Origin: Thermosipho atlanticus DSM 15807
GTDB lineage: Bacteria; Thermotogota; Thermotogae; Thermotogales; Fervidobacteriaceae
DNA length: 64,000 nt
Assembly (NCBI RefSeq): GCF_900129985.1
Contig: NZ_FQXN01000005.1
Coordinates: 1 to 64,000 of the forward strand
Direction: 5' to 3'
Position numbers and translations under genes: made by a program
Notes under the pieces: model-generated
Told to the model about the DNA's origin: nothing
The model's input: only the letters and a program-made list of their open reading frames with translations
Database searches by the model: none
In this document: piece after piece, positions 9,609 through 20,782 of the stretch
Position numbering within the stretch: position 1 is the first letter of the stretch
Layout: each line of letters opens with the position of its first letter

Positions 9609-9833
9609 CTATACCTTTTTTCTGTATACTATTCTTCCTTTTGTTAAATCATAAATAGTAAGTTCAACAATTACTTTATCTCCAGGCACAAGCCTTATGA
9701 AATTTTTCCTCATTTTCCCACTAATATGTGCTAAAATTTTGTGGCCATTCTCAAGTTCAACTCGGAACATTGCGTTAGGCAAAGCTTCCACAATAGTGCC
9801 TTCCATTTTAATAATATCATCCTTATTCGACAA
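9609..9833 (-). CDS. infA: Translation initiation factor IF-1
   Basis: OB-fold factor that binds the ribosomal A site during initiation. Motifs: [21 protein letters not shown] and [20 protein letters not shown]. The chosen start is TTG at 9831-9833, 5-9 bases after GAGGGG, giving 74 residues beginning (M)SNKDDIIK, which matches IF-1 homologues. The ATG two codons upstream (9837-9839) sits almost on the ribosome site and is less likely. It overlaps the end of map by 11 bases. Confidence 0.95.
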   Translation of the reverse strand: MSNKDDIIKMEGTIVEALPNAMFRVELENGHKILAHISGKMRKNFIRLVPGDKVIVELTIYDLTKGRIVYRKKV

Positions 9834-10590
9834 ATGCATCACCCCTCAGGGTCAAAACTTCCGCTCCATTTTTCTTTACTAATACTGTGTGTTCAAAATG
9901 CGCCGCTCTTTTCCCATCTCTCGTTACCACAGTCCAACCATCTTCCAAAATTTCTACGTGCCAGCCGCCTTCAGTCACCATTGGTTCTATAGCAAGCGTC
10001 ATACCCGCTTTAAGTATTATACCTGTTCCTTGTCTTCCATAATTAGGTATCTGTGGATCCTCATGTAGGGACCTTCCAACACCATGTCCCACAAAATCTC
10101 TAACTACATTAAATCCATTATCTTCAACATATTTTTGTATTGCCCAGGATATATCTCCCAATCTTACACCTTCTCTTACTTTATTTACTGCTATATCTAA
10201 AGCTTTTTTTGTAACTTTTACTAATTTTTCACCATTTTCATCCGTTTGACCTATTATATATGTATAAGCTCCATCGCCATAATAACCGTCAAAAACTGCT
10301 CCTACATCCAAAGAAACTACATCACCGTTTTTAAAAACTTTTTTCTTTAAAGGGAATCCGTGTATTACCTCATTATTCACTGAAACTGTGGTTATATATG
10401 GATAACCGTTGTAACCTTTAAAAGCAGGTTTACATCTAAACTCTTTCAAAATTCTATCTGCCAAAAATTCAAAATCCCAAGCCGTTGCTCCATCTACTGC
10501 CAATTTCTTTGCCTCATATAAAATCGTTCCTACTGCTCTCGAAGCTATTTTAATTTTTTCAATTTCTTCGGGAGTTTTTATATAAATCAT
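9823..10590 (-). CDS. map: Methionine aminopeptidase, type I
   Basis: Removes the initiator methionine from new proteins; cytoplasmic dinuclear metalloenzyme. Metal-binding motifs are visible: Asp in [15 protein letters not shown] (two Asp ligands), His in [14 protein letters not shown], Glu in LAIEPMV, and Glu in [10 protein letters not shown]. The 255-residue length lacks the zinc-finger N-extension of the longer subtype. Located between adk and infA as in the standard spc operon. Confidence 0.97.
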   Translation of the reverse strand: MIYIKTPEEIEKIKIASRAVGTILYEAKKLAVDGATAWDFEFLADRILKEFRCKPAFKGYNGYPYITTVSVNNEVIHGFPLKKKVFKNGDVVSLDVGAVFDGYYGDGAYTYIIGQTDENGEKLVKVTKKALDIAVNKVREGVRLGDISWAIQKYVEDNGFNVVRDFVGHGVGRSLHEDPQIPNYGRQGTGIILKAGMTLAIEPMVTEGGWHVEILEDGWTVVTRDGKRAAHFEHTVLVKKNGAEVLTLRGDAFVE

Positions 10591-10597
10591 CTCGTCG

Positions 10598-11248
10598 TCA
10601 CCTTCTGATTATATTTAATACTTCTTTTATTACCGAATCAACACCAGAAGCTCCATCTATTGTAAAAAGTTTGTTTTGTTTTTGATAATATTCTATTACG
10701 GGATATGTATTATTCATATAAACTTTGTATCTGTTTCTTACTACTTCCTCTCTGTCATCTTCTCTTTGGTAAAGCTCTCCTCCGCAAATATCACATTTTC
10801 CATCTATTTTCGGAGGTAAAGTTATTAAATTATAAATTTTTCCGCATTTTTTACATATCCTTCTATTTGTAATTCTTTTAACAACTATGTCTTCGCTTAC
10901 TTCAAAATATACTGCATATCCAAGTTCTCTACCCAAAGATGTGAGAATTTCGTCTAAAGCTTTTGCTTGATCTACAGTTCTTGGAAATCCATCAAGGATA
11001 AAGCCTTTCTTACAATCTTCATGTGAAAGTCTTTCTTTGACAATCGAAATTGTTAAATCATCAGGAACCAGATCCCCTTTTTTCAATATTTCTTCTACTT
11101 TTTTTCCAAGCTCAGAACCGGAAGCAACCGCCTCCCTGAACATATCTCCTGTTGATATGTGAGGAATTTCAAGTATTCTAACTAGTTCTTTTGCATATGT
11201 TCCTTTACCAGCCCCCGGAGGCCCTAAAAATACCATGTTCATATTCAT
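10598..11248 (-). CDS. adk: Adenylate kinase
   Basis: Interconverts ATP + AMP and 2 ADP. P-loop [11 protein letters not shown] near the N-terminus, AMP-binding [19 protein letters not shown], and a zinc-binding lid with two CxxC pairs (CKKCGKIYN and CDICGGELY). The ATG at 11246-11248 is chosen because AAGGAGATGATC precedes it; an in-frame start 16 codons upstream would lie inside secY. That gives 216 residues. It starts 4 bases after secY ends. Confidence 0.97.
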   Translation of the reverse strand: MNMNMVFLGPPGAGKGTYAKELVRILEIPHISTGDMFREAVASGSELGKKVEEILKKGDLVPDDLTISIVKERLSHEDCKKGFILDGFPRTVDQAKALDEILTSLGRELGYAVYFEVSEDIVVKRITNRRICKKCGKIYNLITLPPKIDGKCDICGGELYQREDDREEVVRNRYKVYMNNTYPVIEYYQKQNKLFTIDGASGVDSVIKEVLNIIRR

Positions 11249-11252
11249 GTGA

Positions 11253-12539
11253 TCATCTCCTTCCAGGGAGCTTACCTTTTTTAACAAATCCCTCATAATT
11301 TCTCATAATAAGGTGTGCTTCCATTTGTTGAGCAACATCTAAGGCAACTCCAACTGCAATTAATGCACTTGTACCACCAAGCCAAATATTAACTCCGGTA
11401 ATTCCTTGAATCAAATATGGCAATAACGCAATTATAACCAAGAATAACGCTCCAACAAAAGTAATCCTATTTAATACTCTTGTGATATATTGTTCTGTCG
11501 GTTTACCAGGTCTTATACCAGGTATGTATCCTCCATAACTTTTTATATTTTCCGCTATATCTTTGGGATCAAACACCACAATACTGTAGAAGTATGTAAA
11601 GAAGAATATAAGTACAGCATAAATAGTGATTATAACGGGACTTGTCATTGAAAATAGCGATTTAACTGTGTCAGATCTTGTAAGTTGAGCAATACCAACA
11701 GGAATAGAAACAATTGCCCAAGCGAATATTATAGGGATAACTCCACTGTGATTTACTTTAATAGGAATATGCGTTGATGTTCCTCCATATATTCTTCTTC
11801 CAACCATCCTTGAAGCATATTGTACCATTATTCTTCTTTCAGCTTGTTGAACATATATAATTCCAACTACCATAAGAATCATTACACCCAAAAGGAAAAT
11901 CCATTCAAAAATATTCAATCCACCAAGAACTGCTCGTCTAAAATATGAAGGATATCTTGCTACAATTCCAGCAAATATCAACACACTTATACCATTACCT
12001 ATTCCTTTTTCCGTAATTCTATCTCCAATCCAAAGTAAGAACATTGTACCTGCTATCAAAGAAACTGTTGCAACAAATGTAAACGTCCATAAAGGAACAA
12101 CCAATATATTTTGGAAGCCTCTTCCTAGACCGAATGAAATTACAAATGCTTGAAGAGTTCCTAGTACTACTGTAAGATTCCTTGTAATTCTTTGAAATTT
12201 CTTCCTTCCCTCTTCGCCTTCCTTAAGCATTTCTTTCAAAGATGGAATAACTGAAGAAAGTAATTGTAAAATGATTGAAGCATTAATATACGGTGTAACA
12301 CTCATTGAGAATATGGAAAAACTTCTAAAAGCTCCTCCAGTAAATACATCATAAAAACTTAATAAACCTCCTGCTGTACCAGTACCTAATTGAGCAAACG
12401 CAGCCCCCCATGCCTTTAAGTCCACCCCAGGAACAGGTATATAAATACCCAATCTAAAAACTATTAACATAAGTAGTGTGAATATTATCCTGTCTCTTAG
12501 TTCAGGGATTTTAAAAGCATTTTTTAAAGCTTTCCACAT
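11253..12539 (-). CDS. secY: Preprotein translocase channel SecY
   Basis: Central pore of the Sec export channel in the inner membrane, with about ten membrane segments over 428 residues. Signatures: [18 protein letters not shown], the plug region [27 protein letters not shown], and the cytoplasmic loop [21 protein letters not shown] at 12539 with GAGGTGATA in front, within the end of rplO. Confidence 0.98.
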   Translation of the reverse strand: MWKALKNAFKIPELRDRIIFTLLMLIVFRLGIYIPVPGVDLKAWGAAFAQLGTGTAGGLLSFYDVFTGGAFRSFSIFSMSVTPYINASIILQLLSSVIPSLKEMLKEGEEGRKKFQRITRNLTVVLGTLQAFVISFGLGRGFQNILVVPLWTFTFVATVSLIAGTMFLLWIGDRITEKGIGNGISVLIFAGIVARYPSYFRRAVLGGLNIFEWIFLLGVMILMVVGIIYVQQAERRIMVQYASRMVGRRIYGGTSTHIPIKVNHSGVIPIIFAWAIVSIPVGIAQLTRSDTVKSLFSMTSPVIITIYAVLIFFFTYFYSIVVFDPKDIAENIKSYGGYIPGIRPGKPTEQYITRVLNRITFVGALFLVIIALLPYLIQGITGVNIWLGGTSALIAVGVALDVAQQMEAHLIMRNYEGFVKKGKLPGRR

Positions 12540-12541
12540 TT

Positions 12542-12985
12542 TTATATCACCTCAGCTTTTCCGCCAACGGCTTCAATCTTCCTCCTGGCACTCGAACTAA
12601 AGGCATGGGCAATTACTGTCAATGGTTTCGTTATTTCTCCATTTCCAAGGATTTTTACTCCATCATTAATTTTCTTTATCACACCAAGTTCCAAAAGCTT
12701 TTCTGGTGTTACTTCATCTCCAGAATTAAATAACTTTTCAAGCTGTTCAACATTTACAACTGTATATACCTTTTTATTAAAATTCTTAAAACCAAATTTA
12801 GGTAATCTTCTATGAAGTGGTGTTTGTCCACCTTCAAACCAAAGACTTACTTTACCTGCTCCTCTTGATTTTTGACCTTTATGACCTTTTCCAGAAGTTT
12901 TTCCTTTCCCAGATGCTATTCCTCTACCTACCCTTGTTCTTTTTTTCATGGAACCTGGTGTGGGTTTAAGCTCATCTAATCTCAT
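12542..12985 (-). CDS. rplO: 50S ribosomal protein L15
   Basis: Late-assembling large-subunit protein. Signature [24 protein letters not shown] in the basic glycine-rich N-terminal half, then [17 protein letters not shown]. The 147-residue length is standard. AGGAGGTAA ribosome site; next gene secY starts 2 bases after the stop. Confidence 0.98.
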   Translation of the reverse strand: MRLDELKPTPGSMKKRTRVGRGIASGKGKTSGKGHKGQKSRGAGKVSLWFEGGQTPLHRRLPKFGFKNFNKKVYTVVNVEQLEKLFNSGDEVTPEKLLELGVIKKINDGVKILGNGEITKPLTVIAHAFSSSARRKIEAVGGKAEVI

Positions 12986-12999
12986 GGTATATTACCTCC

Positions 13000-13185
13000 T
13001 TATTCCTCAATTTCCTCTACTTTTACGAGGTGCTTCACTTTCCTAACCATTCCTCTAATTTGAGGAACATCATCTTTTATAACTGAAGAATTAAGTTTTT
13101 TTAATCCTAACCTCTTTACTGTGTCTTTCTGATCATATCTATAACCAATTGGGCTTTTAACAAGTGTTATTTTTAACTTTTTCAT
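13000..13185 (-). CDS. rpmD: 50S ribosomal protein L30
   Basis: Short (61-residue) large-subunit protein of the L30/L7 family: [31 protein letters not shown] and [19 protein letters not shown] match the bacterial L30 pattern. Placed between rpsE and rplO as usual. Confidence 0.97.
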   Translation of the reverse strand: MKKLKITLVKSPIGYRYDQKDTVKRLGLKKLNSSVIKDDVPQIRGMVRKVKHLVKVEEIEE

Positions 13186-13189
13186 TTAC

Positions 13190-13720
13190 TTAACCCTCCT
13201 TTTTAACGCCATTGATAACTTCTTGTGGAGAAATATCTCTAAGCTGTGCAACTTTTTCCAATGATAGGAGGCTCTTTAGACCATTTACTGTTGCTTGAGC
13301 TAATACAACAGGATTTGTTGATCCACTACTTTTCGTCAATATATTATGAATTCCTGCTAATTCTACTACTGCACGAACTGTACCATTGGAAATGATTCCT
13401 GTACCTGGTGCAGCAGGTTTAAGAAGAACCTTTGCGGCATCTTGTCTACCTACTGTTTCGTGAGGAATTGTTCCATTATAAATAGGAACAACAAATACAT
13501 TTCTTCTTGCAGCAGAAAGTGCCTTCCTTATCGCATCGGGAACTTCTCTTGCTTTTCCTACGCCTACACCTACCTTACCATTTCTATTTCCAACTACAGC
13601 AAGAACCCTAAAAGAAAGATTTTTCCCACCTTTAGTAACCTTTGTTGTTCTTCTTATTTCAACTATTCTTTCTTCGAATTCTTCTCCTGTGGTCTTTATT
13701 TTCTGTGCAATGTCTGCCAT
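13190..13720 (-). CDS. rpsE: 30S ribosomal protein S5
   Basis: Small-subunit protein at the mRNA entry/decoding side. An N-terminal double-stranded RNA-binding fold with [29 protein letters not shown] and [20 protein letters not shown], then the C-terminal domain with [22 protein letters not shown]. 176 residues, AAGGAGGTG ribosome site. Confidence 0.98.
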   Translation of the reverse strand: MADIAQKIKTTGEEFEERIVEIRRTTKVTKGGKNLSFRVLAVVGNRNGKVGVGVGKAREVPDAIRKALSAARRNVFVVPIYNGTIPHETVGRQDAAKVLLKPAAPGTGIISNGTVRAVVELAGIHNILTKSSGSTNPVVLAQATVNGLKSLLSLEKVAQLRDISPQEVINGVKKEG

Positions 13721-13734
13721 TCAGTGCACCTCCT

Positions 13735-14103
13735 TTAAAATTCCAAACCGGCTTCTCTAGCACCATCAGCGAGTTCTTTAATTCTGCCGTGGTATCTATA
13801 ACCACCTCTATCAAATACTACCTTTTTTATACCTTTTTCAATTGCTCTTTTACCAATCAATTTTCCTACTTCACGTGCTGCTTCTTTGTTCCAAGTTTTC
13901 TTTAAGACTTCTCTTAACTCCTTATCAAGTGTGGAAGCAGAAGTCAATGTATGACCTTTGTCATCATCAATAATCTGTGCATAAATATGTTTTTCGCTTT
14001 TGTACACACAAAGTCTTGGTCTATCTGCAGTTCCATATATTTTTTTTCTTATACTTAGATGTCTCTTTTTTCTTCTCCAATTCCTATTCTCTTTTTTTAT
14101 CAT
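13735..14103 (-). CDS. rplR: 50S ribosomal protein L18
   Basis: 5S rRNA-binding protein. Visible: [37 protein letters not shown], the [30 protein letters not shown] segment and C-terminal [12 protein letters not shown]. 122 residues. The TTG/ATG choice is clear: ATG after GGGGGTAC. Confidence 0.98.
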   Translation of the reverse strand: MIKKENRNWRRKKRHLSIRKKIYGTADRPRLCVYKSEKHIYAQIIDDDKGHTLTSASTLDKELREVLKKTWNKEAAREVGKLIGKRAIEKGIKKVVFDRGGYRYHGRIKELADGAREAGLEF

Positions 14104-14119
14104 CTCAGTTGTACCCCCT

Positions 14120-14674
14120 TTATGCTTTCTTTCCTTCCTTCATTCTTACAACTTCACCAACATATCTAATTCCTTTTCCAGAGTAAACATTTGGTTCTCT
14201 CCATCTTCGAATGTCTGCTGCTACTTGTCCAACTCTTTGTTTATCTATGCCACTTACAATTATCTTATTTGGGCTAGGAACTTCTACCTTAACATCTGAA
14301 GGAATTTCCATTTCTACAGGATGAGCATAACCAAGGTTCATTACAAGCTTGTTACCTTGAAGTTGTGCCCTATATCCTATACCAACTATTTCCAATTCTT
14401 TCTTAAATCCTTCTGTAACACCAATTACCATATTGTTAAATAATCTCCAATAAGTTCCAGTAAACATTTTCATTTTTTTGAGATCAGATCTTCTTTTCAT
14501 TGCTTCAAGATTTGGACTTACGTTTATTTTATTTCCATCAATTTCCACTTTTACATATGGTAAAAACTCTTGTTTTAACTCTCCTTTGGGACCTTTAACT
14601 CTTAAAACATTTCCCTCTATTTTTACTTCAACACCATTTGGTATAACAATAGGTTTATTTGCTATACGGGACAT
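14120..14674 (-). CDS. rplF: 50S ribosomal protein L6
   Basis: Large-subunit protein near the sarcin-ricin loop and factor-binding site. Starts [19 protein letters not shown]; the duplicated L6 fold continues to the C-terminal signature [23 protein letters not shown]. The ATG at 14672-14674 (184 residues) is preferred over a GTG three codons earlier because AAGGAGGTG lies at correct distance from it. Confidence 0.98.
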   Translation of the reverse strand: MSRIANKPIVIPNGVEVKIEGNVLRVKGPKGELKQEFLPYVKVEIDGNKINVSPNLEAMKRRSDLKKMKMFTGTYWRLFNNMVIGVTEGFKKELEIVGIGYRAQLQGNKLVMNLGYAHPVEMEIPSDVKVEVPSPNKIIVSGIDKQRVGQVAADIRRWREPNVYSGKGIRYVGEVVRMKEGKKA

Positions 14675-14687
14675 TGAGCACACCTCC

Positions 14688-15092
14688 TTACCAGATGTAG
14701 GCGATTACTTCTCCGCCAACTCCAAGTTCTTTCGCTTGCTTGTCAGTTACAACTCCTTTTGAAGTTGTTAGAATCGCAATTCCAAGACCGTTTTTAACTT
14801 TTGGTAATTTGTCTTTGCTTACATATACTCTTCTACCGGGTTTGGATACCCTAACAATACCGTGAATTACCCTCTCTCTGTTTCTCCTTGTTCCTTTGTA
14901 TTTCATTTGAATTCTTATAATTCCCTGTTTTCCATCTTCTATGTATGTGTAACCAGATATAAAGCCTTCTCTCTTTAAAATTTCCGCTATTTCTTTCTTC
15001 AAGTTAGAAGCTGGTATATCTACTTGATCTTTAAATGCGACGTTTGCATTTCTTATTCGAGTGAGCATGTCAGCTATTGGATCGCTCCACAT
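14688..15092 (-). CDS. rpsH: 30S ribosomal protein S8
   Basis: Binds 16S rRNA helix 21 early in assembly; in enterobacteria also the spc operon repressor. Signatures: [21 protein letters not shown] at the start and the C-terminal [21 protein letters not shown]. 134 residues. Confidence 0.98.
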   Translation of the reverse strand: MWSDPIADMLTRIRNANVAFKDQVDIPASNLKKEIAEILKREGFISGYTYIEDGKQGIIRIQMKYKGTRRNRERVIHGIVRVSKPGRRVYVSKDKLPKVKNGLGIAILTTSKGVVTDKQAKELGVGGEVIAYIW

Positions 15093-15107
15093 TGTATTCC
15101 CCTCCTT

Positions 15108-15293
15108 TTACCATGTTGCCTTCCTAACACCCGGGAGTTTTCCCTCGTTGGCCATTTTTCTAAAACAAACTCTGCAGATTCCAAATTCTCTATAAACAGA
15201 ATGTGCTCTTCCACATATCTTACATCTTGTATATTCTCTTGTTTTAAATTTTTTTGGCTTTTTCCATCTTTCAACAAGACCTTTTCTAGCCAT
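15108..15293 (-). CDS. rpsN: 30S ribosomal protein S14, zinc-binding type
   Basis: The short 61-residue S14 form (type Z). Two CxxC pairs, CKIC and CRVC, form the zinc site; the C-terminus [14 protein letters not shown] is diagnostic. A longer overlapping frame in the same place (15074-15358) is not the gene. Ribosome site AAGGAGGT. Confidence 0.98.
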   Translation of the reverse strand: MARKGLVERWKKPKKFKTREYTRCKICGRAHSVYREFGICRVCFRKMANEGKLPGVRKATW

Positions 15294-15308
15294 ATCGTAA
15301 CCTCCTTA

Positions 15309-15854
15309 TTATCTTTTAAAAGGAAAACCGAAAAGTTCCAATAATTTTCTCGCTTCATCGTCAGTCTTTGCAGTGGTAACTATAACTATATCCATTCCTT
15401 GTACCCTCTTGACTTGATCTGGAGAAATCTCTGGAAAAACTAATTGTTCAGTTAAACCAAACGAATAATTTCCCCTTCCGTCAAAACCGTTTGGATTTAA
15501 ACCTCTAAAGTCTCTAACTTTTGGTAATACAAGGTTAATAAGTTTGTACAAAAAGTTGTACATATTCAAACCTCTTAAGGTTACTTTTAAACCTATTGGC
15601 ATTCCTTTTCTAATTTTAAAGTTTGAAATACTCTTCTTGGCTCTAGTAACAACTGGTTTCTGCCCAGCAATTAACGCTAACTCTTTAGCATGGATTTCTA
15701 TAACATCTTTATTTCGGGAACCTTCACCAATACCCATGTTGATAACAATTTTCTCAATTCTGGGGACTTGGTGAACATTTTTATATCCAAATTCTTTCAT
15801 CATTGCTGGTATAATTTCATTTCTATACTTTTCTTTTAATGGTATGTACTGCAT
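15309..15854 (-). CDS. rplE: 50S ribosomal protein L5
   Basis: 5S rRNA-binding protein of the central protuberance. Motifs: [56 protein letters not shown] and C-terminal [20 protein letters not shown]. 181 residues. Confidence 0.98.
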   Translation of the reverse strand: MQYIPLKEKYRNEIIPAMMKEFGYKNVHQVPRIEKIVINMGIGEGSRNKDVIEIHAKELALIAGQKPVVTRAKKSISNFKIRKGMPIGLKVTLRGLNMYNFLYKLINLVLPKVRDFRGLNPNGFDGRGNYSFGLTEQLVFPEISPDQVKRVQGMDIVIVTTAKTDDEARKLLELFGFPFKR

Positions 15855-15867
15855 GCTCTATTCCTCC

Positions 15868-16188
15868 TTACTTGTCTATGACTTCTCCACATTTCTTACA
15901 ATACCTTACTTTACTTCCATCTTCAAGAAATCTGAATCCTACTCTAGTTGCTTTTCCACAGTTTGGACACACGAGTGCCACCTTACTAACATATATAGGT
16001 GATTCCTTTTCAATTATTCCACCTTGCCTCATTTGAGCATTAGGCCTTTGATGTCTTTTAACGACATTAACACCTCTAACTATTACTTTATCTTCTTTTG
16101 GAATTACAGTGATAACCTCTCCTGTTTTTCCTTTGTCTTTTCCTGAAATTACTTGTACTGTATCACCTTTTCTTATTTTTCTTGCCAC
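15868..16188 (-). CDS. rplX: 50S ribosomal protein L24
   Basis: Assembly-initiating large-subunit protein with an N-terminal KOW motif ([20 protein letters not shown]). [11 protein letters not shown]...CKKC pair near the C-terminus suggests a bound zinc, seen in several bacterial L24s. 106 residues. Confidence 0.98.
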   Translation of the reverse strand: MARKIRKGDTVQVISGKDKGKTGEVITVIPKEDKVIVRGVNVVKRHQRPNAQMRQGGIIEKESPIYVSKVALVCPNCGKATRVGFRFLEDGSKVRYCKKCGEVIDK

Positions 16189-16201
16189 TGCACATCACCC
16201 C

Positions 16202-16570
16202 TTAAAATACTTCAGGCGCTAAGGAGACTATTTTCATAAAACCTTTTTCTCTTAGTTCTTTTGCAACTGGTCCAAACACACGAGTCCCCTTAGGCTCATT
16301 GAATTTATCAAGTACAACAGCAGCATTATCATCAAAGCGAATATATGTACCATCTGGTCTTCTAACTTCTTTTTTTGTTCTAACTATAACTGCTTTAACT
16401 ACATCTCCTTTTTTCAAATCTCCATTTGGTACCGCATCTCTAACGCTGCACACAACTATATCTCCGATTGTTCCCCATTTTCTTCTTGAACCACCTAAAA
16501 CTCTTATAACTCTCAATTGTTTTGCTCCAGAGTTGTCGGCAACATTGAGGTAGCTTTCATTAATTATCAT
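16202..16570 (-). CDS. rplN: 50S ribosomal protein L14
   Basis: Interface protein of the large subunit. Signature [20 protein letters not shown] and C-terminal [21 protein letters not shown]. 122 residues. Its start overlaps the end of rpsQ by 11 bases. Confidence 0.98.
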   Translation of the reverse strand: MIINESYLNVADNSGAKQLRVIRVLGGSRRKWGTIGDIVVCSVRDAVPNGDLKKGDVVKAVIVRTKKEVRRPDGTYIRFDDNAAVVLDKFNEPKGTRVFGPVAKELREKGFMKIVSLAPEVF

Positions 16571-16865
16571 CTTTACTACCTCCTTCCACGTCTACATCTT
16601 CTACCACATTTTCATCAGCAAATATCGATTTTTCAACTATTCTCAACACTCTCCATCTTTTAAGTTTACTTAAAGGTCTTGATTCTATAATTTCAACGGT
16701 ATCACCTATTTGACATTCATTATTTTCGTCGTGAGCGTAATATTTTTTTGTTCTCTTTATATACTTCCCCACAATCGGGTGTTTTACTAATGTGTTTACA
16801 GCAACCACAACTGTTTTATCCATCTTGTTACTCACGACTTCTCCTATAAGTTTTTTCTTTGGCAT
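16560..16865 (-). CDS. rpsQ: 30S ribosomal protein S17
   Basis: OB-fold 16S rRNA-binding protein: [60 protein letters not shown]. At 101 residues it has an acidic C-terminal tail (about 15 residues, ending [14 protein letters not shown]) beyond the roughly 85-residue bacterial norm; the tail overlaps the rplN start. Confidence 0.97.
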   Translation of the reverse strand: MPKKKLIGEVVSNKMDKTVVVAVNTLVKHPIVGKYIKRTKKYYAHDENNECQIGDTVEIIESRPLSKLKRWRVLRIVEKSIFADENVVEDVDVEGGSKDDN

Positions 16866-16870
16866 GTCGA

Positions 16871-17071
16871 TTACCTCCTTACACCCAGTTCTCTTTCCCT
16901 GAGAATTGTTTTGATTCGTGCTATATCTTTTCTTGTTTTAGATATTTGACTGTGATCATTAAGTTGTCCCAGGGCATTTTGGAATCTAAGATTCATTAAT
17001 GTTCTTTTCTTTTCTTCAAGAAGATTTAATAACTCTTCATTTGTTAATCCTCTAAGTTCAGCAGCCTTCAT
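16871..17071 (-). CDS. rpmC: 50S ribosomal protein L29
   Basis: Small helical hairpin protein near the exit tunnel; part of the trigger-factor/SRP docking area. [30 protein letters not shown] matches the family; 66 residues. Overlaps the rplP stop by 4 bases. Confidence 0.98.
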   Translation of the reverse strand: MKAAELRGLTNEELLNLLEEKKRTLMNLRFQNALGQLNDHSQISKTRKDIARIKTILRERELGVRR

Positions 17072-17496
17072 ACTGCTTCACCACCTATCTCATGTCTTTT
17101 TACTACTTTTGTTCTAATTGGAAGTTTTGTAGCGGCATATTCAAGAGCCTCTCTCGCTAATGTTTCATCTACCCCTCCTATTTCAAACAAAATTTTCCCA
17201 GGCTTTACAACCGCTACCCAACCTTCAACATTTCCTTTACCTTTTCCTAGCTTACTCTCTGCCGGGTGTTTTGTATAAGACTTATCCGGAAAAATTCTTA
17301 TCCAAAGTTTTCCTGATTTTTTCAAAGTCCTAGTAATAGCAATTCTACATGCTTCGATTTGTTGTGCAGTTATCCAGTGTGATTCCATAGCTTTTAAACC
17401 ATATTCTCCAAAATTTACCAAAGTTCCTCCTTTAGCTTTCCCTTTCATTCTACCACGATGTTGTTTTCTATATTTAACCCTTCTTGGCATTAACAT
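17068..17496 (-). CDS. rplP: 50S ribosomal protein L16
   Basis: Large-subunit protein near the A and P tRNA sites. Signature [27 protein letters not shown] and [15 protein letters not shown]. The first ATG (17494-17496) is 9 bases from AGGAGG, a better distance than the second ATG two codons later. 142 residues. Confidence 0.98.
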   Translation of the reverse strand: MLMPRRVKYRKQHRGRMKGKAKGGTLVNFGEYGLKAMESHWITAQQIEACRIAITRTLKKSGKLWIRIFPDKSYTKHPAESKLGKGKGNVEGWVAVVKPGKILFEIGGVDETLAREALEYAATKLPIRTKVVKRHEIGGEAV

Positions 17497-17518
17497 GTCG
17501 AACTACCTCCTTTTGACG

Positions 17519-18148
17519 TCAGATATCGGCGTCGCCTTTATAAATCCAAACTTTTATTCCTATTGTTCCATATTTTGTTTCAGCTCTTGCAGTACCATAA
17601 TCAATTATGGATCTAATTGTTTGAAGTGGAAGTCTTCCTTTTAGATACCATTCTGTTCTTGCAATTTCAGCACCTGCAAGTCTTCCGGCAACCATAATTT
17701 TAATTCCTTTAGCACCTTTTCTCATAGCATTTGAGATTGCCCTTTTCATAACAACTTTGTAGGATGCACGTTTCTCAATTCTCGCTGCAACATTCTCAGC
17801 CACCAATTGTGCATCAGTTTCAGGAGCTTTGATTTCTTCGATGTTAATAATAAATCTTCTATTAAATTTCCTTTCAAGTTCCTGTCTTAAATTAGTAATT
17901 TCCGCGCCTTTTTTACCTATAATTATACCTGGTCTTGCACTTTTAATTATTGCAATGACTCTTTCTGAATCTGGTCTTTCAATAACAATCTCACTTATAC
18001 CTGCATGATTGTATTTTTTCTTAATTATTTTCCTTATTTCCTCGTCTTCAAGTAGGTATTCGGCGTAATTTTTTTCGTTAAACCAGGTTGCTTGCCAATC
18101 GGCTGTGAGACCTAGTCTAAATCCGCGTGGATGTACTTTTTGACCCAC
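17519..18148 (-). CDS. rpsC: 30S ribosomal protein S3
   Basis: Small-subunit head protein at the mRNA entry channel. Starts GTG (18146-18148) behind GAGGTGGTAAG, giving [13 protein letters not shown]. The KH domain has [22 protein letters not shown]; the C-terminal half ends [12 protein letters not shown]. 209 residues. Confidence 0.98.
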   Translation of the reverse strand: MGQKVHPRGFRLGLTADWQATWFNEKNYAEYLLEDEEIRKIIKKKYNHAGISEIVIERPDSERVIAIIKSARPGIIIGKKGAEITNLRQELERKFNRRFIINIEEIKAPETDAQLVAENVAARIEKRASYKVVMKRAISNAMRKGAKGIKIMVAGRLAGAEIARTEWYLKGRLPLQTIRSIIDYGTARAETKYGTIGIKVWIYKGDADI

Positions 18149-18168
18149 CTTACCACCTCACCTTTCTA

Positions 18169-18615
18169 TTACTTTTCTTCCTTAGCTGCCTTTTCGGCTT
18201 CTTTATCTCTTACAATAACTGTTATATGTGACATTCTCTTTTGTATAATATCCGCACTACCTCTTCCTCTTGGCCATAACCTTTTCATCCTTGGACCATC
18301 ATTAACATAACATGTATACACATATAAATTTTCTTCAGAAAGGTTATGATTATTAACTGCATTTGCCACTGCTGATTTTAACACATTTTTTATAATTCGT
18401 GCAGCCTTTTTAGGAGAAAATTCAAGAATTGTAAACGCTTCTGAAACATTTTTACCTTTAATTGAATTGGCCACACTCCTAGCTTTTCTTGGAGAAATTC
18501 TTACAAATTTTGCTACTGCTCTTGCTTCAAATATTGGCATTGTTGCTAATTTTTCTTTTCTTACAGAATGAAATTTGGATCGTTTCATTCCGTTTCTTTT
18601 AATTAGAACTTGCAT
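18169..18615 (-). CDS. rplV: 50S ribosomal protein L22 with N-terminal extension
   Basis: Exit-tunnel protein. The core has [27 protein letters not shown] and the tunnel-loop region [28 protein letters not shown]. The ATG at 18613-18615, 6 bases after GAGGAGGGT, gives 148 residues; the core family is about 110. An N-terminal extension of about 25 basic residues ([20 protein letters not shown]) precedes an internal ATG at the usual family start. Confidence 0.96.
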   Translation of the reverse strand: MQVLIKRNGMKRSKFHSVRKEKLATMPIFEARAVAKFVRISPRKARSVANSIKGKNVSEAFTILEFSPKKAARIIKNVLKSAVANAVNNHNLSEENLYVYTCYVNDGPRMKRLWPRGRGSADIIQKRMSHITVIVRDKEAEKAAKEEK

Positions 18616-18629
18616 TGTTTCCACCCTCC

Positions 18630-18917
18630 TCATTTTTTAACCTGACCCTTGCTTGCGGATTTATCTGCGTGTCCTCCAAATCTCCTTGTAAATGAGAATT
18701 CCCCTAATCGGTGACCAACCATATTTTCTGTTATATAAACTGGTATATGTTTTATTCCATTGTACACCGCTATTGTGTGCCCTACCATTTCCGGAATAAT
18801 CATACTAGCTCTACTCCATGTTTTTATTATCTTTTTTTCGCCAGATTCATTCAATTGTCTAATTTTCTTTAAAAGTTTGGGATCTACGTAAGGTCCCTTT
18901 TTGGTGGACCTGCCCAT
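18630..18917 (-). CDS. rpsS: 30S ribosomal protein S19
   Basis: Small-subunit head protein next to S13. Signatures: [41 protein letters not shown] and [17 protein letters not shown]. 95 residues. Position rplB-rpsS-rplV is standard. Confidence 0.98.
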   Translation of the reverse strand: MGRSTKKGPYVDPKLLKKIRQLNESGEKKIIKTWSRASMIIPEMVGHTIAVYNGIKHIPVYITENMVGHRLGEFSFTRRFGGHADKSASKGQVKK

Positions 18918-18932
18918 CGTTGCACCTCCCTA

Positions 18933-19760
18933 TTAACCATTTCTTCTTCTGACTATTAGTTTGTCAGACGCTTTTTTACCTCTTCTAGTTTTATATCCTT
19001 TAGCCAGTTGTCCCCATGGACTTTGTGGGTGATGACCTTTTCCTCTACCTTCCCCACCACCATGTGGGTGATCCACTGGATTCATTGCAACACCACGTAC
19101 ATGAGGTTTTCTTCCCATCCATCTAACTCTTCCTGCTTTTCCGTCAACTTCATTTTTATGATCTTCGTTACTTACAACGCCTACTGTAGCATAACATTTT
19201 ACCGGAACCTTTCTCAATTCGCCTGATGGCATTTTGAGAAGAGCATAATTTCCTTCTTTTGCCATCAATTGACATGAACTACCAGCTGATCTTGCAATTT
19301 GTCCACCTTTTCCTGGAATAAATTCAACATTGTGAACGATTGTACCTACAGGAATATTTTCAAGTGGTAAAGCGTTCCCAGGCTTAATTTCAGCATCTGG
19401 TCCACTTTGAATCGTATCGCCTACCTTTAAACCTTGAGGAGCAAGTATATATCTTTTTTCTCCATCTGCATAAACTAATAATGCTATTCTTGCGGTTCGA
19501 TTCGGATCGTACTCAATTGAAACAACTTTTGCAGGAATATTTATTTTATCTCTTTTAAAATCAATGATTCTATATCTTCTTTTATGCCCTCCGCCTCTAA
19601 ACCTAACAGTGACTCTTCCATAATTATTTCTTCCACCTGTTTTTTTCAGAGGAACTGTTAAAGATTTTTCTGGTTCTCTTTTGGTAATTTCAGAAAAATC
19701 TGGAATTATCATTTGTCTTCTTCCAGGGCTTGTTGGTTTAAATCTCCTAAGACCCATCAT
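18933..19760 (-). CDS. rplB: 50S ribosomal protein L2
   Basis: Core large-subunit protein needed for peptidyl transferase activity. Signature [20 protein letters not shown] includes the conserved histidine, and [30 protein letters not shown] complete the pattern. 275 residues; two adjacent ATG codons at the start. Confidence 0.98.
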   Translation of the reverse strand: MMGLRRFKPTSPGRRQMIIPDFSEITKREPEKSLTVPLKKTGGRNNYGRVTVRFRGGGHKRRYRIIDFKRDKINIPAKVVSIEYDPNRTARIALLVYADGEKRYILAPQGLKVGDTIQSGPDAEIKPGNALPLENIPVGTIVHNVEFIPGKGGQIARSAGSSCQLMAKEGNYALLKMPSGELRKVPVKCYATVGVVSNEDHKNEVDGKAGRVRWMGRKPHVRGVAMNPVDHPHGGGEGRGKGHHPQSPWGQLAKGYKTRRGKKASDKLIVRRRNG

Positions 19761-19772
19761 TATTCACCCCTT

Positions 19773-20078
19773 TTAGTGTTCTCCTTCAAGTTCTTTAATT
19801 GTATATCCTTCTTTGAGAGTGACTATTGCTTTTTTCCACGATCTTGTGTATCCCTCTCTTGCCAATGCGCCTCGTCTAATATCTCTTTTAGGTTTTGGCT
19901 TTACATTAATAACGTTTACTTTTTCAACTTTCACTTTAAAAAGTTTTTCTATTGCTTCCTTTATTTGAATTTTATTTGCATCTTTCACAACTTCAAAAAC
20001 ATATTTTCTATCTTCTCTTGCATAATATGCTTTTTCACTAACAATTGGTCTAATGACAATATCTGCATAATTTTTCAT
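19773..20078 (-). CDS. rplW: 50S ribosomal protein L23
   Basis: Exit-site protein that binds trigger factor (encoded at 5317) and SRP. VIRPIVSEKAYYAREDRKYVFEV and NVINVKPKPKRDIRRGALAREGYTRSWKKAIVTL are typical. 101 residues; start overlaps the rplD stop by one base (TAATG). Confidence 0.98.
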   Translation of the reverse strand: MKNYADIVIRPIVSEKAYYAREDRKYVFEVVKDANKIQIKEAIEKLFKVKVEKVNVINVKPKPKRDIRRGALAREGYTRSWKKAIVTLKEGYTIKELEGEH

Positions 20079-20743
20079 TATCCGAGCACCTCCTCAATCT
20101 TCTGGACGGTACCCTGGATGAGCACAAGTTTATCATGATTTAATATATCATATACATTTAAACCATCAATTGTTACTTTTTCTGTTCCAGGATTGTCAGC
20201 AATAATTACCTTCACTCCTGGGATATTTCGTCCAGAAATCTTGACGTTTTCATAACCTTCAACTTTCTTAGGAAGAACAAATAGGACTTTATTTTCTTCA
20301 AGTCCAAGATTTTTCAAAATTTCTTTCAATTCTTTAGTCTTTGCTCTTTCAAACTTAAGCTCGTCAAGAACAATCAAATTTCCTTCTTTCAACCTCAAGG
20401 AAAGTGCTGACTTTAAAGCAAGTTTCTTCATTTTTTTATTCAATCTTTTAAAATAAACTTTTGGTTTTGGCCCATGAGCAACTCCTCCGTGTCTCCAATG
20501 AGGAGCTCTTATAGAACCCTGTCTTGCTCTTCCCATATGTTTTTGAGGCCAAGGTTTTCTCCCGCCACCCGACACTTCACCGCGTGTTTTGGTAGAAGCA
20601 GTTCCTGATCTTGAATTTGTAAGTTGCATATCTACATAGCGCCACATTAAATCAAAATTTGGTTCAATTGCGAAAACTTCATCTTTTAACTCAATAGCTC
20701 CAACTTTTTCACCTTGGATATTTAACAAATCTAACGTTGCCAT
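20078..20743 (-). CDS. rplD: 50S ribosomal protein L4
   Basis: Tunnel-lining protein; represses the S10 operon in some gamma-proteobacteria. The tunnel loop shows [19 protein letters not shown] and [19 protein letters not shown]; the C-terminal half [20 protein letters not shown] is typical. 221 residues. Confidence 0.98.
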   Translation of the reverse strand: MATLDLLNIQGEKVGAIELKDEVFAIEPNFDLMWRYVDMQLTNSRSGTASTKTRGEVSGGGRKPWPQKHMGRARQGSIRAPHWRHGGVAHGPKPKVYFKRLNKKMKKLALKSALSLRLKEGNLIVLDELKFERAKTKELKEILKNLGLEENKVLFVLPKKVEGYENVKISGRNIPGVKVIIADNPGTEKVTIDGLNVYDILNHDKLVLIQGTVQKIEEVLG

Positions 20744-20782
20744 TTCTCTATGCCTCCTTTTCTACATTTTCGAGGCTTGCTC

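Noticed and set aside
13442-13905. Plus-strand frames opposite rpsE and rplR
   Set aside because: Antisense frames of AT-rich ribosomal genes with no domain pattern or ribosome site.
15074-15358. 94-residue minus-strand frame overlapping rpsN
   Set aside because: It covers the well-identified zinc-type S14 gene in another frame.
19713-20138. 141-residue open frame on the plus strand over rplB/rplW/rplD
   Set aside because: It is antisense to conserved ribosomal genes, rich in Phe/Cys/Ser from reverse-complement codons, and has no ribosome site.
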